Source of the DNA: Ehrlichia ruminantium
GTDB lineage: Bacteria; Pseudomonadota; Alphaproteobacteria; Rickettsiales; Anaplasmataceae
Direction of reading: 5' to 3'
Assembly (NCBI RefSeq): GCF_009728835.1
Contig: NZ_CP033455.1
Location: 124,001 to 188,000, forward strand
Length of the DNA: 64,000 nucleotides
The position numbers and the translations under genes are program-made. Positions 1 through 9,148 of this stretch are shown here, piece after piece. Position 1 is the stretch's first letter; every line of letters begins with the position of its first letter. The notes beneath the pieces were generated by a model. That model did not search any database and was not told the origin of the DNA. It saw only the letters and a list, made by a program, of their open reading frames with translations.

Positions 1-203
1 ATATAAGTTATTTATAGGGTTAAATCTGTTTCTTGTGTGCTAAAAAAGTACAATAGTTTATATATATTATTATAATATTGATACAAGTTATTAGGTAAGT
101 ATGTAATAATACTGGTTGTAGTCTAATTACCTATAGTGTTTTGATAAATAGCAAAGTTGTATAAGTAAAATATTCTGTATAAATTAAAAAATTGTGATAG
201 CAT
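1..203. other. Intergenic, window start
   Basis: AT-rich spacer with no open frame or RNA gene that I can support. It leads directly into the heptamer array. Confidence 0.5.
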
Positions 204-280
204 CTGCTATCTGCTATCTGCTATCTGCTATCTGCTATCTGCTATCTGCTATCTGCTATCTGCTATCTACTATCTACTAT
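204..280. repeat. Heptanucleotide tandem array (CTGCTAT)n
   Basis: Eleven contiguous 7-bp units are visible. The first nine read CTGCTAT exactly and the last two read CTACTAT, so one edge has begun to diverge. The array ends about 240 bp upstream of the guaA start and lies in non-coding sequence (positions 281-521 hold nothing else recognisable). Perfect short units of this kind change copy number by slipped-strand mispairing, so this is a good VNTR marker; an effect on guaA transcription is possible but unproven. Confidence 0.95.
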
Positions 281-521
281 CTTTTTATTTATTGTGTTAT
301 GATTGGATCCTTAATTATGGTGACTATTTATTGCCCTTGACTTTTTATTCTGTTGGTGATGATTCTGTGTGTTTCTAGTGTATCTTTAGTGGCATGTTGA
401 GATAATATAGTTATAGCTTTAGTTAGCAAAATGTTTTGGATTAATTGTAAGAAAGTAGTTAACATATACCTAGATTTATCAAAGTACAATTTTGTTTTTT
501 ATCCAATTATGTGAGGTATGG

Positions 522-2108
522 ATGTCTAGGGTAGCTATTATTGATTTTGGATCACAATTTACGCAGTTGCTTGCTAGGAGAATAAGAGACTTAAATGTTT
601 ATTCTGAAATATTTCCACCTAATGTAAAGTTTGATCTTATAAAAGAAAGTGATGCATTTATTCTGTCTGGTGGACCTAGGTCAGTATCTGGTTCTGTGGA
701 AATCCCTGAAATTGTACAAGATATTCTTCAATTTAATGAGAAGACATCTGTTCCGGTGTTGGGTATATGCTATGGGTTGCAAATTCTTAGTAACTACTTT
801 GAATCTGATGTTGTATCTAATTATAATAAAGAGTTTGGAAAAACTACCTTAAATATAATCAAAAATTCAAAAATAACAGAAAACATTTGGCAATTAGGAG
901 ATCAAGCGTGTGTATGGATGAGTCATGCAGATAGTGTTTATAACGTACCACGTGGTTTTGAAGTTATTGCTTATAGCGTATTGAATAATTCTATTGCTAT
1001 GATAGCTAATGACCGACGTAAAATTTATGGCATGCAATTTCATCCTGAGGTTTACCATACTCCAGCTGGTGTAAATTTGCTTGCTAATTTTCTCGATATT
1101 GCAAATTGTCAGAAAAATTGGACGGTTACATCTTTTATAGATGATCAACAAGGTGCTATTAGAAAACAAGTTGGAAGTAAAAAAGTAATAGCAGCACTTA
1201 GTGGAGGAGTTGATTCAAGTGTAGCTGCGGTTTTAACATATAGGGCAATAGGTGAACAACTGCATTGTATATTTATTGATAATGGCTTATTACGTTGCAA
1301 TGAAGTAGAGAAAGTAAAGCAATTGTTTGTTAATAAACTACGAATTCCTGTCACTATTGTTGACAAATCAGCAATATTTCTAGATCGCTTGAAATCTGTT
1401 ACTGATCCAGAACGCAAGCGTAAAATAATTGGTGAAACATTTATTGAAATATTTGAAGAAGAAGCAAATAAACTTGTAGAGGTAGAGTTTTTAATGCAAG
1501 GTACTATATATCCTGATGTTGTAGAATCTGGGGGTAGAGGATCTACAGCAAGGGAAAGTGTGGTGATTAAGTCTCATCATAATGTTGGTGGATTGCCTGA
1601 GATAATGAAACTTAAGCTTATTGAACCATTAAAGTTTTTGTTTAAAGATGAAGTGAGAATATTAGGAAGAAATCTTGGTATATCAAGTGAAATATTAATG
1701 CGTCATCCATTTCCTGGACCTGGCCTAGCAGTTAGAATAATAGGTGAGATTACTCATGAAAAGATAAAGATGTTACAAGCTGCTGATGATATATATATTA
1801 ACCTTATCAAGAAATACGATTTGTATGATGTTATATGGCAAGCATTTGTGGTATTATTGCCGGTCAGAACAATTGGTGTTATGGGTGATAGTAGAACTTA
1901 TGGATATGCTTGTATTTTAAGGGCAGTAAATTCCCACGATGGAATGACTGCAGAAAGTTTTCCGTTTTGTATGGATGAGGATACTCAATGGAAATTTTTT
2001 AAATGTATACAAGAAGCTAGTAATGCTATTATTAATAATATTGATGGCATTAATAGAGTAGCATACGATATTACTTCTAAGCCTCCTGCTACTATTGAGT
2101 GGGAATAA
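522..2108 (+). CDS. guaA: GMP synthase (glutamine-hydrolysing)
   Basis: Converts XMP to GMP using ATP and glutamine, the last step of guanine nucleotide synthesis, in the cytosol. The 528-aa protein has the class I amidotransferase domain first (nucleophile Cys83 in GICYGLQ, His174 and Glu176 in FHPE), then the ATP pyrophosphatase domain with the P-loop SGGVDSS at 227-233, and the C-terminal dimerisation domain ending in KPPATIEWE, as in full-length family members. An upstream TTG at 492 would add ten residues; I prefer the ATG at 522 because GTGAGG lies 5 bases ahead of it and [12 protein letters not shown] is the usual N-terminus. It stands alone, with a hairpin terminator just after it. 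Confidence 0.97.
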   Translation: MSRVAIIDFGSQFTQLLARRIRDLNVYSEIFPPNVKFDLIKESDAFILSGGPRSVSGSVEIPEIVQDILQFNEKTSVPVLGICYGLQILSNYFESDVVSNYNKEFGKTTLNIIKNSKITENIWQLGDQACVWMSHADSVYNVPRGFEVIAYSVLNNSIAMIANDRRKIYGMQFHPEVYHTPAGVNLLANFLDIANCQKNWTVTSFIDDQQGAIRKQVGSKKVIAALSGGVDSSVAAVLTYRAIGEQLHCIFIDNGLLRCNEVEKVKQLFVNKLRIPVTIVDKSAIFLDRLKSVTDPERKRKIIGETFIEIFEEEANKLVEVEFLMQGTIYPDVVESGGRGSTARESVVIKSHHNVGGLPEIMKLKLIEPLKFLFKDEVRILGRNLGISSEILMRHPFPGPGLAVRIIGEITHEKIKMLQAADDIYINLIKKYDLYDVIWQAFVVLLPVRTIGVMGDSRTYGYACILRAVNSHDGMTAESFPFCMDEDTQWKFFKCIQEASNAIINNIDGINRVAYDITSKPPATIEWE

Positions 2109-2126
2109 TGTGCAAATAAGTAACTG

Positions 2127-2156
2127 GTCAGTTATGTTAATAACTGGTTTTTAAAT
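2127..2156 (+). terminator. Rho-independent terminator of guaA
   Basis: CAGTTAT and ATAACTG form a perfect 7-bp stem around a GTTA loop, followed by GTTTTT. It begins about 20 bp after the guaA stop codon. Confidence 0.65.
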
Positions 2157-3463
2157 TTAGAAATATGCAAAATGAATTAATCTAAGTTAGATGGGATATG
2201 AGATGTTTATTGAATTTTATGTATATTTTCTTATAGTGTTGATGTCTTAATTTGTGACTTATAAGTGTATATATGAAGCTCTATATATTTGTTGATTAAA
2301 GTTGTATTTAATTTTATGAAATTTAGAGTATTAAGTTTTGTAGTGTTTGGAAATATATAAAAACCCAGGACAAAAAGGATAGAATGGTGTTGCTTTATAT
2401 ATATATAATATTAGTACTTTTTATTAAAAGTTGTAATTGTATTATATTTGTTTCAATTTTGGTTATCTTGCGTATTTTTTCAAGTGATACTGTGTCTGAA
2501 TATTGTGGTTTGTTCTTTAAATGTGTAAATATAGATGAGAAGGTTTTGTATATGTTTTCATAGTTTTACTTAAGTGTATTAGGATTCTTAAATATTATAT
2601 GTGTTCTTCACTAAGTATAGAGTTATTTTGATTAAGAAGCTCATATATATTCTACTATGAGTTTACTTCGATTTATTGGGATCTGTGAATGTAATGTTGA
2701 TATTTGATATATTATAGTGTTCTTCACCAAGTATAGCAGATATTACTTAGATTACGAAACCCTTATATACTCTTCTATGACTTTACTTCGATTTATTGGG
2801 ATCTGTGAATGTAATGTTGATATTTGATATATTATAGTGTTCTTCACTAAGTATAGTAGAGTTATTTTGATTAAGAAGCTTTATAGTGTTTTATTCTGTC
2901 TAAAAGAGATGAATTGTAATTATTTATAAATTATGTAATGTGTTGATGTATATCTATTGTTTGATAGAAGTAGGCTAGTATATTTTATTTCTTGCAATGA
3001 TTTTAATAATAAAAATATAAGTTTTTCTCTTTAAATGTTTTTTAGTAGTATAAAGTGTACCATACATAGTATATATAAAAGAGTTTTATTGTATTTTTCA
3101 TAATTAACAGTGCTTAGAAGTTTGCAGTGTATGAAGTATTTTTTGTTAGTTTTTTGGTATGAACTATTAAAATCTGTGACTTATTTACTGAGCTTTAAGA
3201 TTACTAAGGAAGATTGGGTAAGCATTGTAAAAGGCATAAAGGTACTTTGAAATAAAAGACTAACCAAAAAGTTTTATATTTAGTTTGTCAAGTACAATAT
3301 TATGGGTAAATACTCTAAGTTTTTTATATACTATATTAGTTATACTATTTATAGTATATAAAGTATCTTATATGCAAAACACACAAGTATTTGGGTATTA
3401 ACTTTTATCTGTTTGTGTTATATAGAAAATAATATCTTTGTTGTTATTGTTTTAGGTAGGATT
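2157..3463. other. Spacer guaA-gltA
   Basis: About 1.3 kb without a credible gene. It contains one imperfect tandem repeat at 2596-2885 (listed separately); otherwise only T/G-rich sequence. I see no RNA gene. Confidence 0.5.
2596..2885. repeat. Tandem repeat, ~118-bp unit, ~2.4 copies
   Basis: The block starting GTGTTCTTCAC(C/T)AAGTATAG recurs near 2601, 2717 and 2837, giving periods of about 116 and 120 bp. The second and third junctions share a long identical stretch (TTTATTGGGATCTGTGAATG at both). It is non-coding. Confidence 0.85.
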
Positions 3464-4702
3464 ATGGTCAAAAAAGCGGCAATAGAGTTGGATGATCAAA
3501 AAATAAATTTACCAATTTTATATGATACTGAAGGAAATGGAGTATTAGATATTACTTCTTTATATAAAAATACAGGGGTATTAACTTATGATCCAGGATT
3601 TATGTCTACTGCTGCTTGTGAGTCTAAGATTACATTTATTGATGGAAATAAAGGTATATTACGTTATAGAGGGTATGATATAGCAGATTTGGTTAACAGT
3701 AATAAAAGTTTTACAGAAATTGTATATTTATTATTTTATGGAACTTTTCCTAACACTGACGAGCTTCAAAAATTTATATCACATATTTCTCAAGAATATA
3801 TGCCACCGCAAATAGTTAGAGATGTTATTGTGTCATTTCCCCAGCATTCTCATCCCATGGCTATATTAATAGCATGTTTTTCTGCTTTAGCTGCACATTA
3901 TTGTGATCAGGAAACCAGTTATGAATTAGAGTGTAAACTTGCTGTTGCTAAGGTTGCAAGTATGATTGCACTAATTTACAGGCATATTACCAATCAAGAT
4001 TTTATTCAAGCCGATTCAAAATTATCTTATAGTAAAAACTTTGTTCATATGATGTTTGATATTTCTTCATATGAATTTACTGAAGTTGTAGCTAAAGCTT
4101 TGGATATTATTTTTATATTACATGCTGATCATGAACAAAATGCATCTACTGCGACTGTCAGAATGACAGGTTCTTCTGGGCCAAATTTATTTGCGTGTTT
4201 AGCATCAGGTGCTGCAACTTTATGGGGACCAGCTCATGGTGGGGCTAATGAAGCAGTAATTAATATGCTTATGAATATCGGTGCACCAAAAAATGTTAAA
4301 CAGTTTATCCAAAAAGTAAAAGATAGTAGTAAAAGTACAAAATTAATGGGTTTTGGTCATAGGGTATATAAAAACTATGATCCACGTGCACGGATAATGT
4401 GTACAATTTGTAAAGAAATATTGCAAGATTTTGGTGTAAATGATCCATTACTTGAAATAGCGGTAGAATTAGAAAATATTGCTTTACAAGATGAATATTT
4501 TATAGAACGTAATTTGTACCCTAATGTAGATTTTTATTCTGGAATTGTTTTAAAAACTATAGGAATTCCAGTGAGAATGTTTACTACTTTATTTGCTTTG
4601 GCGAGAACATCTGGATGGTCTGCTCAATGGTATGAGATGGTATCTAGTCAATATAAAATATCTCGTCCTCGTCAACTGTATACTGGTAATTCGGCTAAAT
4701 GA
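3464..4702 (+). CDS. gltA: Citrate synthase
   Basis: Condenses acetyl-CoA and oxaloacetate to citrate, the entry step of the TCA cycle, which is the main energy pathway in Ehrlichia. The 412-aa protein shows the family landmarks: GILRYRGYDI near the N-terminus, the HADHEQNAST region, the substrate-binding GPAHGGANEAV, GFGHRVYKNYDPRA with the active-site His, and NVDFYSG with the catalytic Asp. An upstream in-frame start at 3413 would add 17 hydrophobic residues; I choose the ATG at 3464 because TAGGTAGG precedes it and MVKKAAIELDD is the normal N-terminus. It stands alone between two repeat-bearing spacers. Confidence 0.96.
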   Translation: MVKKAAIELDDQKINLPILYDTEGNGVLDITSLYKNTGVLTYDPGFMSTAACESKITFIDGNKGILRYRGYDIADLVNSNKSFTEIVYLLFYGTFPNTDELQKFISHISQEYMPPQIVRDVIVSFPQHSHPMAILIACFSALAAHYCDQETSYELECKLAVAKVASMIALIYRHITNQDFIQADSKLSYSKNFVHMMFDISSYEFTEVVAKALDIIFILHADHEQNASTATVRMTGSSGPNLFACLASGAATLWGPAHGGANEAVINMLMNIGAPKNVKQFIQKVKDSSKSTKLMGFGHRVYKNYDPRARIMCTICKEILQDFGVNDPLLEIAVELENIALQDEYFIERNLYPNVDFYSGIVLKTIGIPVRMFTTLFALARTSGWSAQWYEMVSSQYKISRPRQLYTGNSAK

Positions 4703-6690
4703 TAATTGAATTTTGAAAATATGTACTTACATTTAAATTGCTTTATAGCATAAGTGATGAAGTGTATTTGTATATATGTTTTGCACTGGCTTTTGTGTAT
4801 ACTGTTGAGTGTGTTAGTATCATTGATAGTAGATTATGTATTGGTGTAAAAATATAACTTGGTTGTGTATTGAATAAATATGGACTTGTTTACACTGAAA
4901 ATTATGGAAGCAAAGTGTATTATGGAATGAAGTTTATGTGTGAATGTATAAATTATGGACTATACTATAGTGATTAAAATTTTACAGGTGGTTAGGTTAA
5001 AGTTGAGGTGCTGATAATAGGGTATTTGTAGAGGGTTCATATATAATTGTATAGGTTGTATAATATTTTTGGTAACTGTGCCTTAGCAAAAGTATTCACT
5101 TACTTAATTTTTTAGGTATTTGTAACATATATTGATTGAAAATACATGTTTCATATTTAGTTATATAGGTTATAAAAGGTAGAGTAGTATAATTTATATG
5201 GTAAATAAGCTTTATTTATTAGTTGTATACTAAATATTATACATAGGTGTAACTTATTATGGTGATATTTTAACAATATATCTCTTTAATGTTTAAATAA
5301 CAATGAGTAGTATTGAATATTATCTTGTTTGATGTTGAAGCATATTGATAGTTGTTCAGTAATGTATTAATAATATTGGTAGAAACTTAGTATATTAATG
5401 TTCTTGAATTGTATGCTAATATTGTACAGAAGTGTAACTTATCATGGTGATATTTTAACAATATATCTCTTTAATGTTTAAATAACAATGAGTAGTATTG
5501 AATATTATCTTGTTTGATGTTGAAGCATATTGATAGTTGTTCAGTAATGTATTAATAATATTGGTAGAAACTTAGTATATTGATGTTCTTGAATTGTATG
5601 CTAATATTGTACAGAAGTATTACTTATCATAGTTATGTTTTAACAATATATCTCTTAATATTTAAATAGCAATAAGCAGTATAGGATATTATCTTGTTTG
5701 ATGTTGAAGCATATTGATAGTTGCTCAGTAATGTATTAATAATATTGGTAGAAACTTAGTATATTAATGTTCTTGAATTGTATGCTAATATTGTGCAGAA
5801 GTATTACTTATCATAGTTATGTTTTAACAATATGTTTCTTTAATATTTGAATAACAATAAGTAGTGTTGAATATTATCTTGTTTGATGTTGAAGCATATT
5901 TGTAGTTGTTCTGGAGTATATTAGAAGTATTGATAGAAATGTAGGGTGTCAGTGTTCTTTGTGAAAATTTATTATTTGACAATGTAAGATTGTTAATCTA
6001 CTGGATTAGCATTTTTTGTATAATTGTTATATAAAATATAATTCACCTGATATTATAAATTTAGTGACTTATACGAGGTATTCATGAAACTATTGTTTTA
6101 ATGTTTTGTGTGCTAGTTATGCAAATTAGATATTGTTACAGGTAACAAATAGTTTTTGATATGCTATTATTGACGAATATATATAGGGTATGATCGTTGT
6201 ATATTTATAATCTCTAGAAATATGTGTTACTTATGAAGATAGAGTAACATATTTTGTTCCTATCGTAGAATTAATATGTAGTATTACTGCTTTTAAGTTT
6301 TTCGTAATATTCAGCATTTATGTTTATGTATATTGCATAGCATAAGCTGTTGAATTTATAAAGTTTTTGTGTAAAATAATATAAGCGTAATAGTAATATG
6401 TTGTTGAGATATGTGTGAGTAGTTTTACAAGATGATTTTAATAGGTCAGCTTGATATATATAGATGAAATATATGTCAACGTATTAGAAGGATCATCTGT
6501 AGTGTATAGTTATGCATGAAGATTAGTACACATTATAATTGATAATATAAAATTGGAATAAATAGTATGAATGTTTTAAGTGCAAAATTGAGTTTAGTAT
6601 TTTGTATATAAAGGAAAAGATATAGATATAAACTACTGCAATAAATATTTGTATCCTATATAATTTACTTACATTATTTTATTAATACAA
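4703..6690. other. Long spacer gltA-gshA-like
   Basis: Almost 2 kb without a credible gene. The centre (about 5218-5955) is a 185-bp tandem array, listed separately. The flanks 4703-5217 and 5956-6690 are AT-rich and show neither open frames nor RNA structure that I can support. Confidence 0.5.
5218..5955. repeat. Tandem array, ~185-bp unit, 4 copies
   Basis: The landmark GAAGCATAT(T) occurs at about 5338, 5522, 5706 and 5892, giving periods of 184-186 bp. Copies two and three are close to identical over most of their length, while the first and last are diverged, the usual picture for arrays that expand and contract from the middle. It is non-coding in all frames. Confidence 0.9.
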
Positions 6691-7911
6691 ATGACAAAAA
6701 TTATTGATACATTAAGTGGTATATTAAAAAAACGTAAATTAGATATAGAAAATTGGTTTCTGAATAAGTTTAATAAATATCCAGGGGTTTTAAATGTTTC
6801 TGTTGATTTGAGGGTATCTGAATATAAAATTGCTCCTGTGGATACTAATGTTTTTCCTGCGGGCTATAATAATTTTTCGGAAAAATCACAAATTTATACA
6901 GCAAAGTTGTTAAAGCAATATATAATGCGTCATTTGAATTGTAATAAGATATTAATAGTAGGAGAAAGTCATACTAGAAATATTAAGTATATTGATAGTT
7001 TGATTACTCTAAAAAATATAGTGAGTTCTGCAGGATTTATTGTTGAAATAGGTGTTTGTGATACTGATCAAAATGTTCAGCTTGTGTCTTCTAATGGAAT
7101 TACTGTTGATAGTTTGTGCTTGACTAATTATGATGGTACACTACGAGCTGGGTGTGGCTTTATTCCTGATTTGATTTTAGTTAATAATGATTTGACAGCT
7201 GGTATACCTGATGTGTTACAAAATCTAAAGTATCAAAGTATAATGCCATCTTTAAGTTTGGGTTGGCATAATAGGAGTAAATTTAATCATTTTTCAATTT
7301 ATCAGAAATTATCTACAGAGTTTTGTGATACTTTTGGTGTTGATCCTTGGTTGATTTCTACATTGTTTTCTGATTGTGATAACGTTTGTTTTTTGAGTGG
7401 ACATGGTATAGAAGACATTGCCGGTAAGGTTGATATTATGATTAGTAAAATACGTAGCAAATTTCGGTTGTATAGTATTACAGAAGAACCATATGTATTT
7501 GTTAAAGCAGATAATGGTACATACGGTATGGGAATTGTAGTAGCTTATTGTGGTGATGATATACTAAAACTGAATAAAAAAAATCGAAATAAAATGAAAA
7601 GAATTAAAGATAGGAAAATAGTTGAACGGGTAATAATACAGGAAGGTATAATGACTGAAGAGCTATTTAATGGTTGCGCTGCGGAGCCATTAGTGTATTT
7701 TATAGGGGATACTCCCTCATGTTATTTATACAGGTATAATGCTATTAAGGATAAATTTTCTAATTTAAATTCTGTAGGTTGTGATTTTATCGATGTAAGT
7801 TTTAAGGGACAAGACGATAAAATGTTCTGTTGGAGCCTAATTGCTAAAATAGCTGCATTGGCAGCAGCAGCAGAAGCAGAAGTTTCTGTGAATAATTGTG
7901 TAGAAGTTTAG
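6691..7911 (+). CDS. gshA: Glutamate-cysteine ligase, TIGR02049 (Acidithiobacillus-type) family
   Basis: Predicted to join glutamate and cysteine as the first step of glutathione synthesis. The 406-aa product matches the proteobacterial GshA family first defined in Acidithiobacillus ferrooxidans rather than the E. coli GshA fold: it has KYPGVLNVSVDLRVSEYKIAPVDTN near the N-terminus, ILIVGESHTRN, and an ATP-grasp-like YVFVKADNGTYGMGIV around residues 268-283. Length is a little below what I recall for the family. The ATG at 6691 follows an AT-rich leader without a clear Shine-Dalgarno. The C-terminus ends in an alanine run (IAALAAAAEAE) encoded by GCA repeats. Confidence 0.8.
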   Translation: MTKIIDTLSGILKKRKLDIENWFLNKFNKYPGVLNVSVDLRVSEYKIAPVDTNVFPAGYNNFSEKSQIYTAKLLKQYIMRHLNCNKILIVGESHTRNIKYIDSLITLKNIVSSAGFIVEIGVCDTDQNVQLVSSNGITVDSLCLTNYDGTLRAGCGFIPDLILVNNDLTAGIPDVLQNLKYQSIMPSLSLGWHNRSKFNHFSIYQKLSTEFCDTFGVDPWLISTLFSDCDNVCFLSGHGIEDIAGKVDIMISKIRSKFRLYSITEEPYVFVKADNGTYGMGIVVAYCGDDILKLNKKNRNKMKRIKDRKIVERVIIQEGIMTEELFNGCAAEPLVYFIGDTPSCYLYRYNAIKDKFSNLNSVGCDFIDVSFKGQDDKMFCWSLIAKIAALAAAAEAEVSVNNCVEV

Positions 7912-7969
7912 TATGTTTTTTGTATAAATTGTGTATGTACTACAATTTTGTAAAGGTTTTATAACAGTT

Positions 7970-9030
7970 AGATGTGGTACTGTATGGTTATGATTGAGTT
8001 ATGTTCAATGTGGTAGTACTATAAATAGTGCAGGCTGTTTGTATACGATGAAATGTGTTGTTGTTAATATATCAAAATTTGATAACTTTGAATATGATAT
8101 TGTATGGTTATGATTAAGTTATGTTGGATGTGGTAGTGCTGCAAATAGTGCAAGCTGTTTGTATACGATGAAATGTGTTGTTGTTAATATATCAAAATTT
8201 GATAACTTTGAATATGATATTGTATGGTTGTGATTAAGTTGTGTTGGATGTGGTAATGCTGCAAATAGTGCAAGCTGTTTGTATACGATGAAATGTGTTG
8301 TTGTTAATATATCAAAATTTGATAACTTTGAATATGATATTGTATGGTTATGATTAAGTTATGTTGGATGTAGTAGTGCTGCAAATAGTGCAAGCTGTTT
8401 GTATACGATGAAATGTGTTGTTGTTAATATATCAAAATTTGATAACTTTGAATATGATATTGTATGGTTGTGATTAAGTTATGTTAGATGTGGTAGTGCT
8501 GCAAATAGTGCAAGCTGTTTGTATACGATGAAATGTGTTGCTGTTAATATATCAAAATTTGATAACTATTGAATATAATATTGTATGGTTATGATAGAGT
8601 TATGTTGGATGTGGTAGTGCTGCAAATAGTGCAGGCTGTTTTTATACGATGAAATGTGTTGCTGTTAATATATCGAAATTTGATAATTATTGAATATAAT
8701 ATTGTATGGTTATGATTGAGTTATGTTCAATGTGATGATACTATAAGTAGTAAGATTTATTTGTATACTGGTGAAATATACTATTCTCTATGTTAAAATT
8801 TTATTGCCTTGAGTATGGTATTACCTGTCTGTAATTAGTGTAATATACAGTATAGTAGTATTATAAATGATAAATATGTTTATTACTAGTGGAATATACT
8901 CCTGTTAGTGTTTAAAAGTTTGATAACTGTTGAATATAATACTATATGGTTATGCTTGAGTTGTATTTAATGTGGTAGTGTTATAAATAACAGAATGTGT
9001 TTATATACTGATGAAGTATATTTCTACTTT
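7970..9030. repeat. Tandem array, 120-bp unit, 7 clear plus ~2 decayed copies
   Basis: Units begin TGTATGGTTATGATT at 7981, 8101, 8221, 8341, 8461, 8582 and 8703, a strict 120-bp period that changes to 121 after single-base insertions. The four central copies differ by only a few bases; two further strongly diverged copies can be traced to about 9030. It fills nearly the whole spacer 7912-9148 between the gshA-like gene and valS. There is no conserved reading frame. Confidence 0.95.
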
Positions 9031-9148
9031 GACATGAGAACAACTTTACTGTATTTATTATAGTATGTATAATAATTTAAAAATTATCGTTGTTTCAACT
9101 ATAGCAATTTTTTATACTTAGGAGAAGACAGCCAATGAATTGTTGATA

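Noticed and set aside
492-521. Longer GuaA from the TTG at 492
   Set aside because: The ten extra residues are hydrophobic and unlike the family; a good GTGAGG precedes the ATG at 522.
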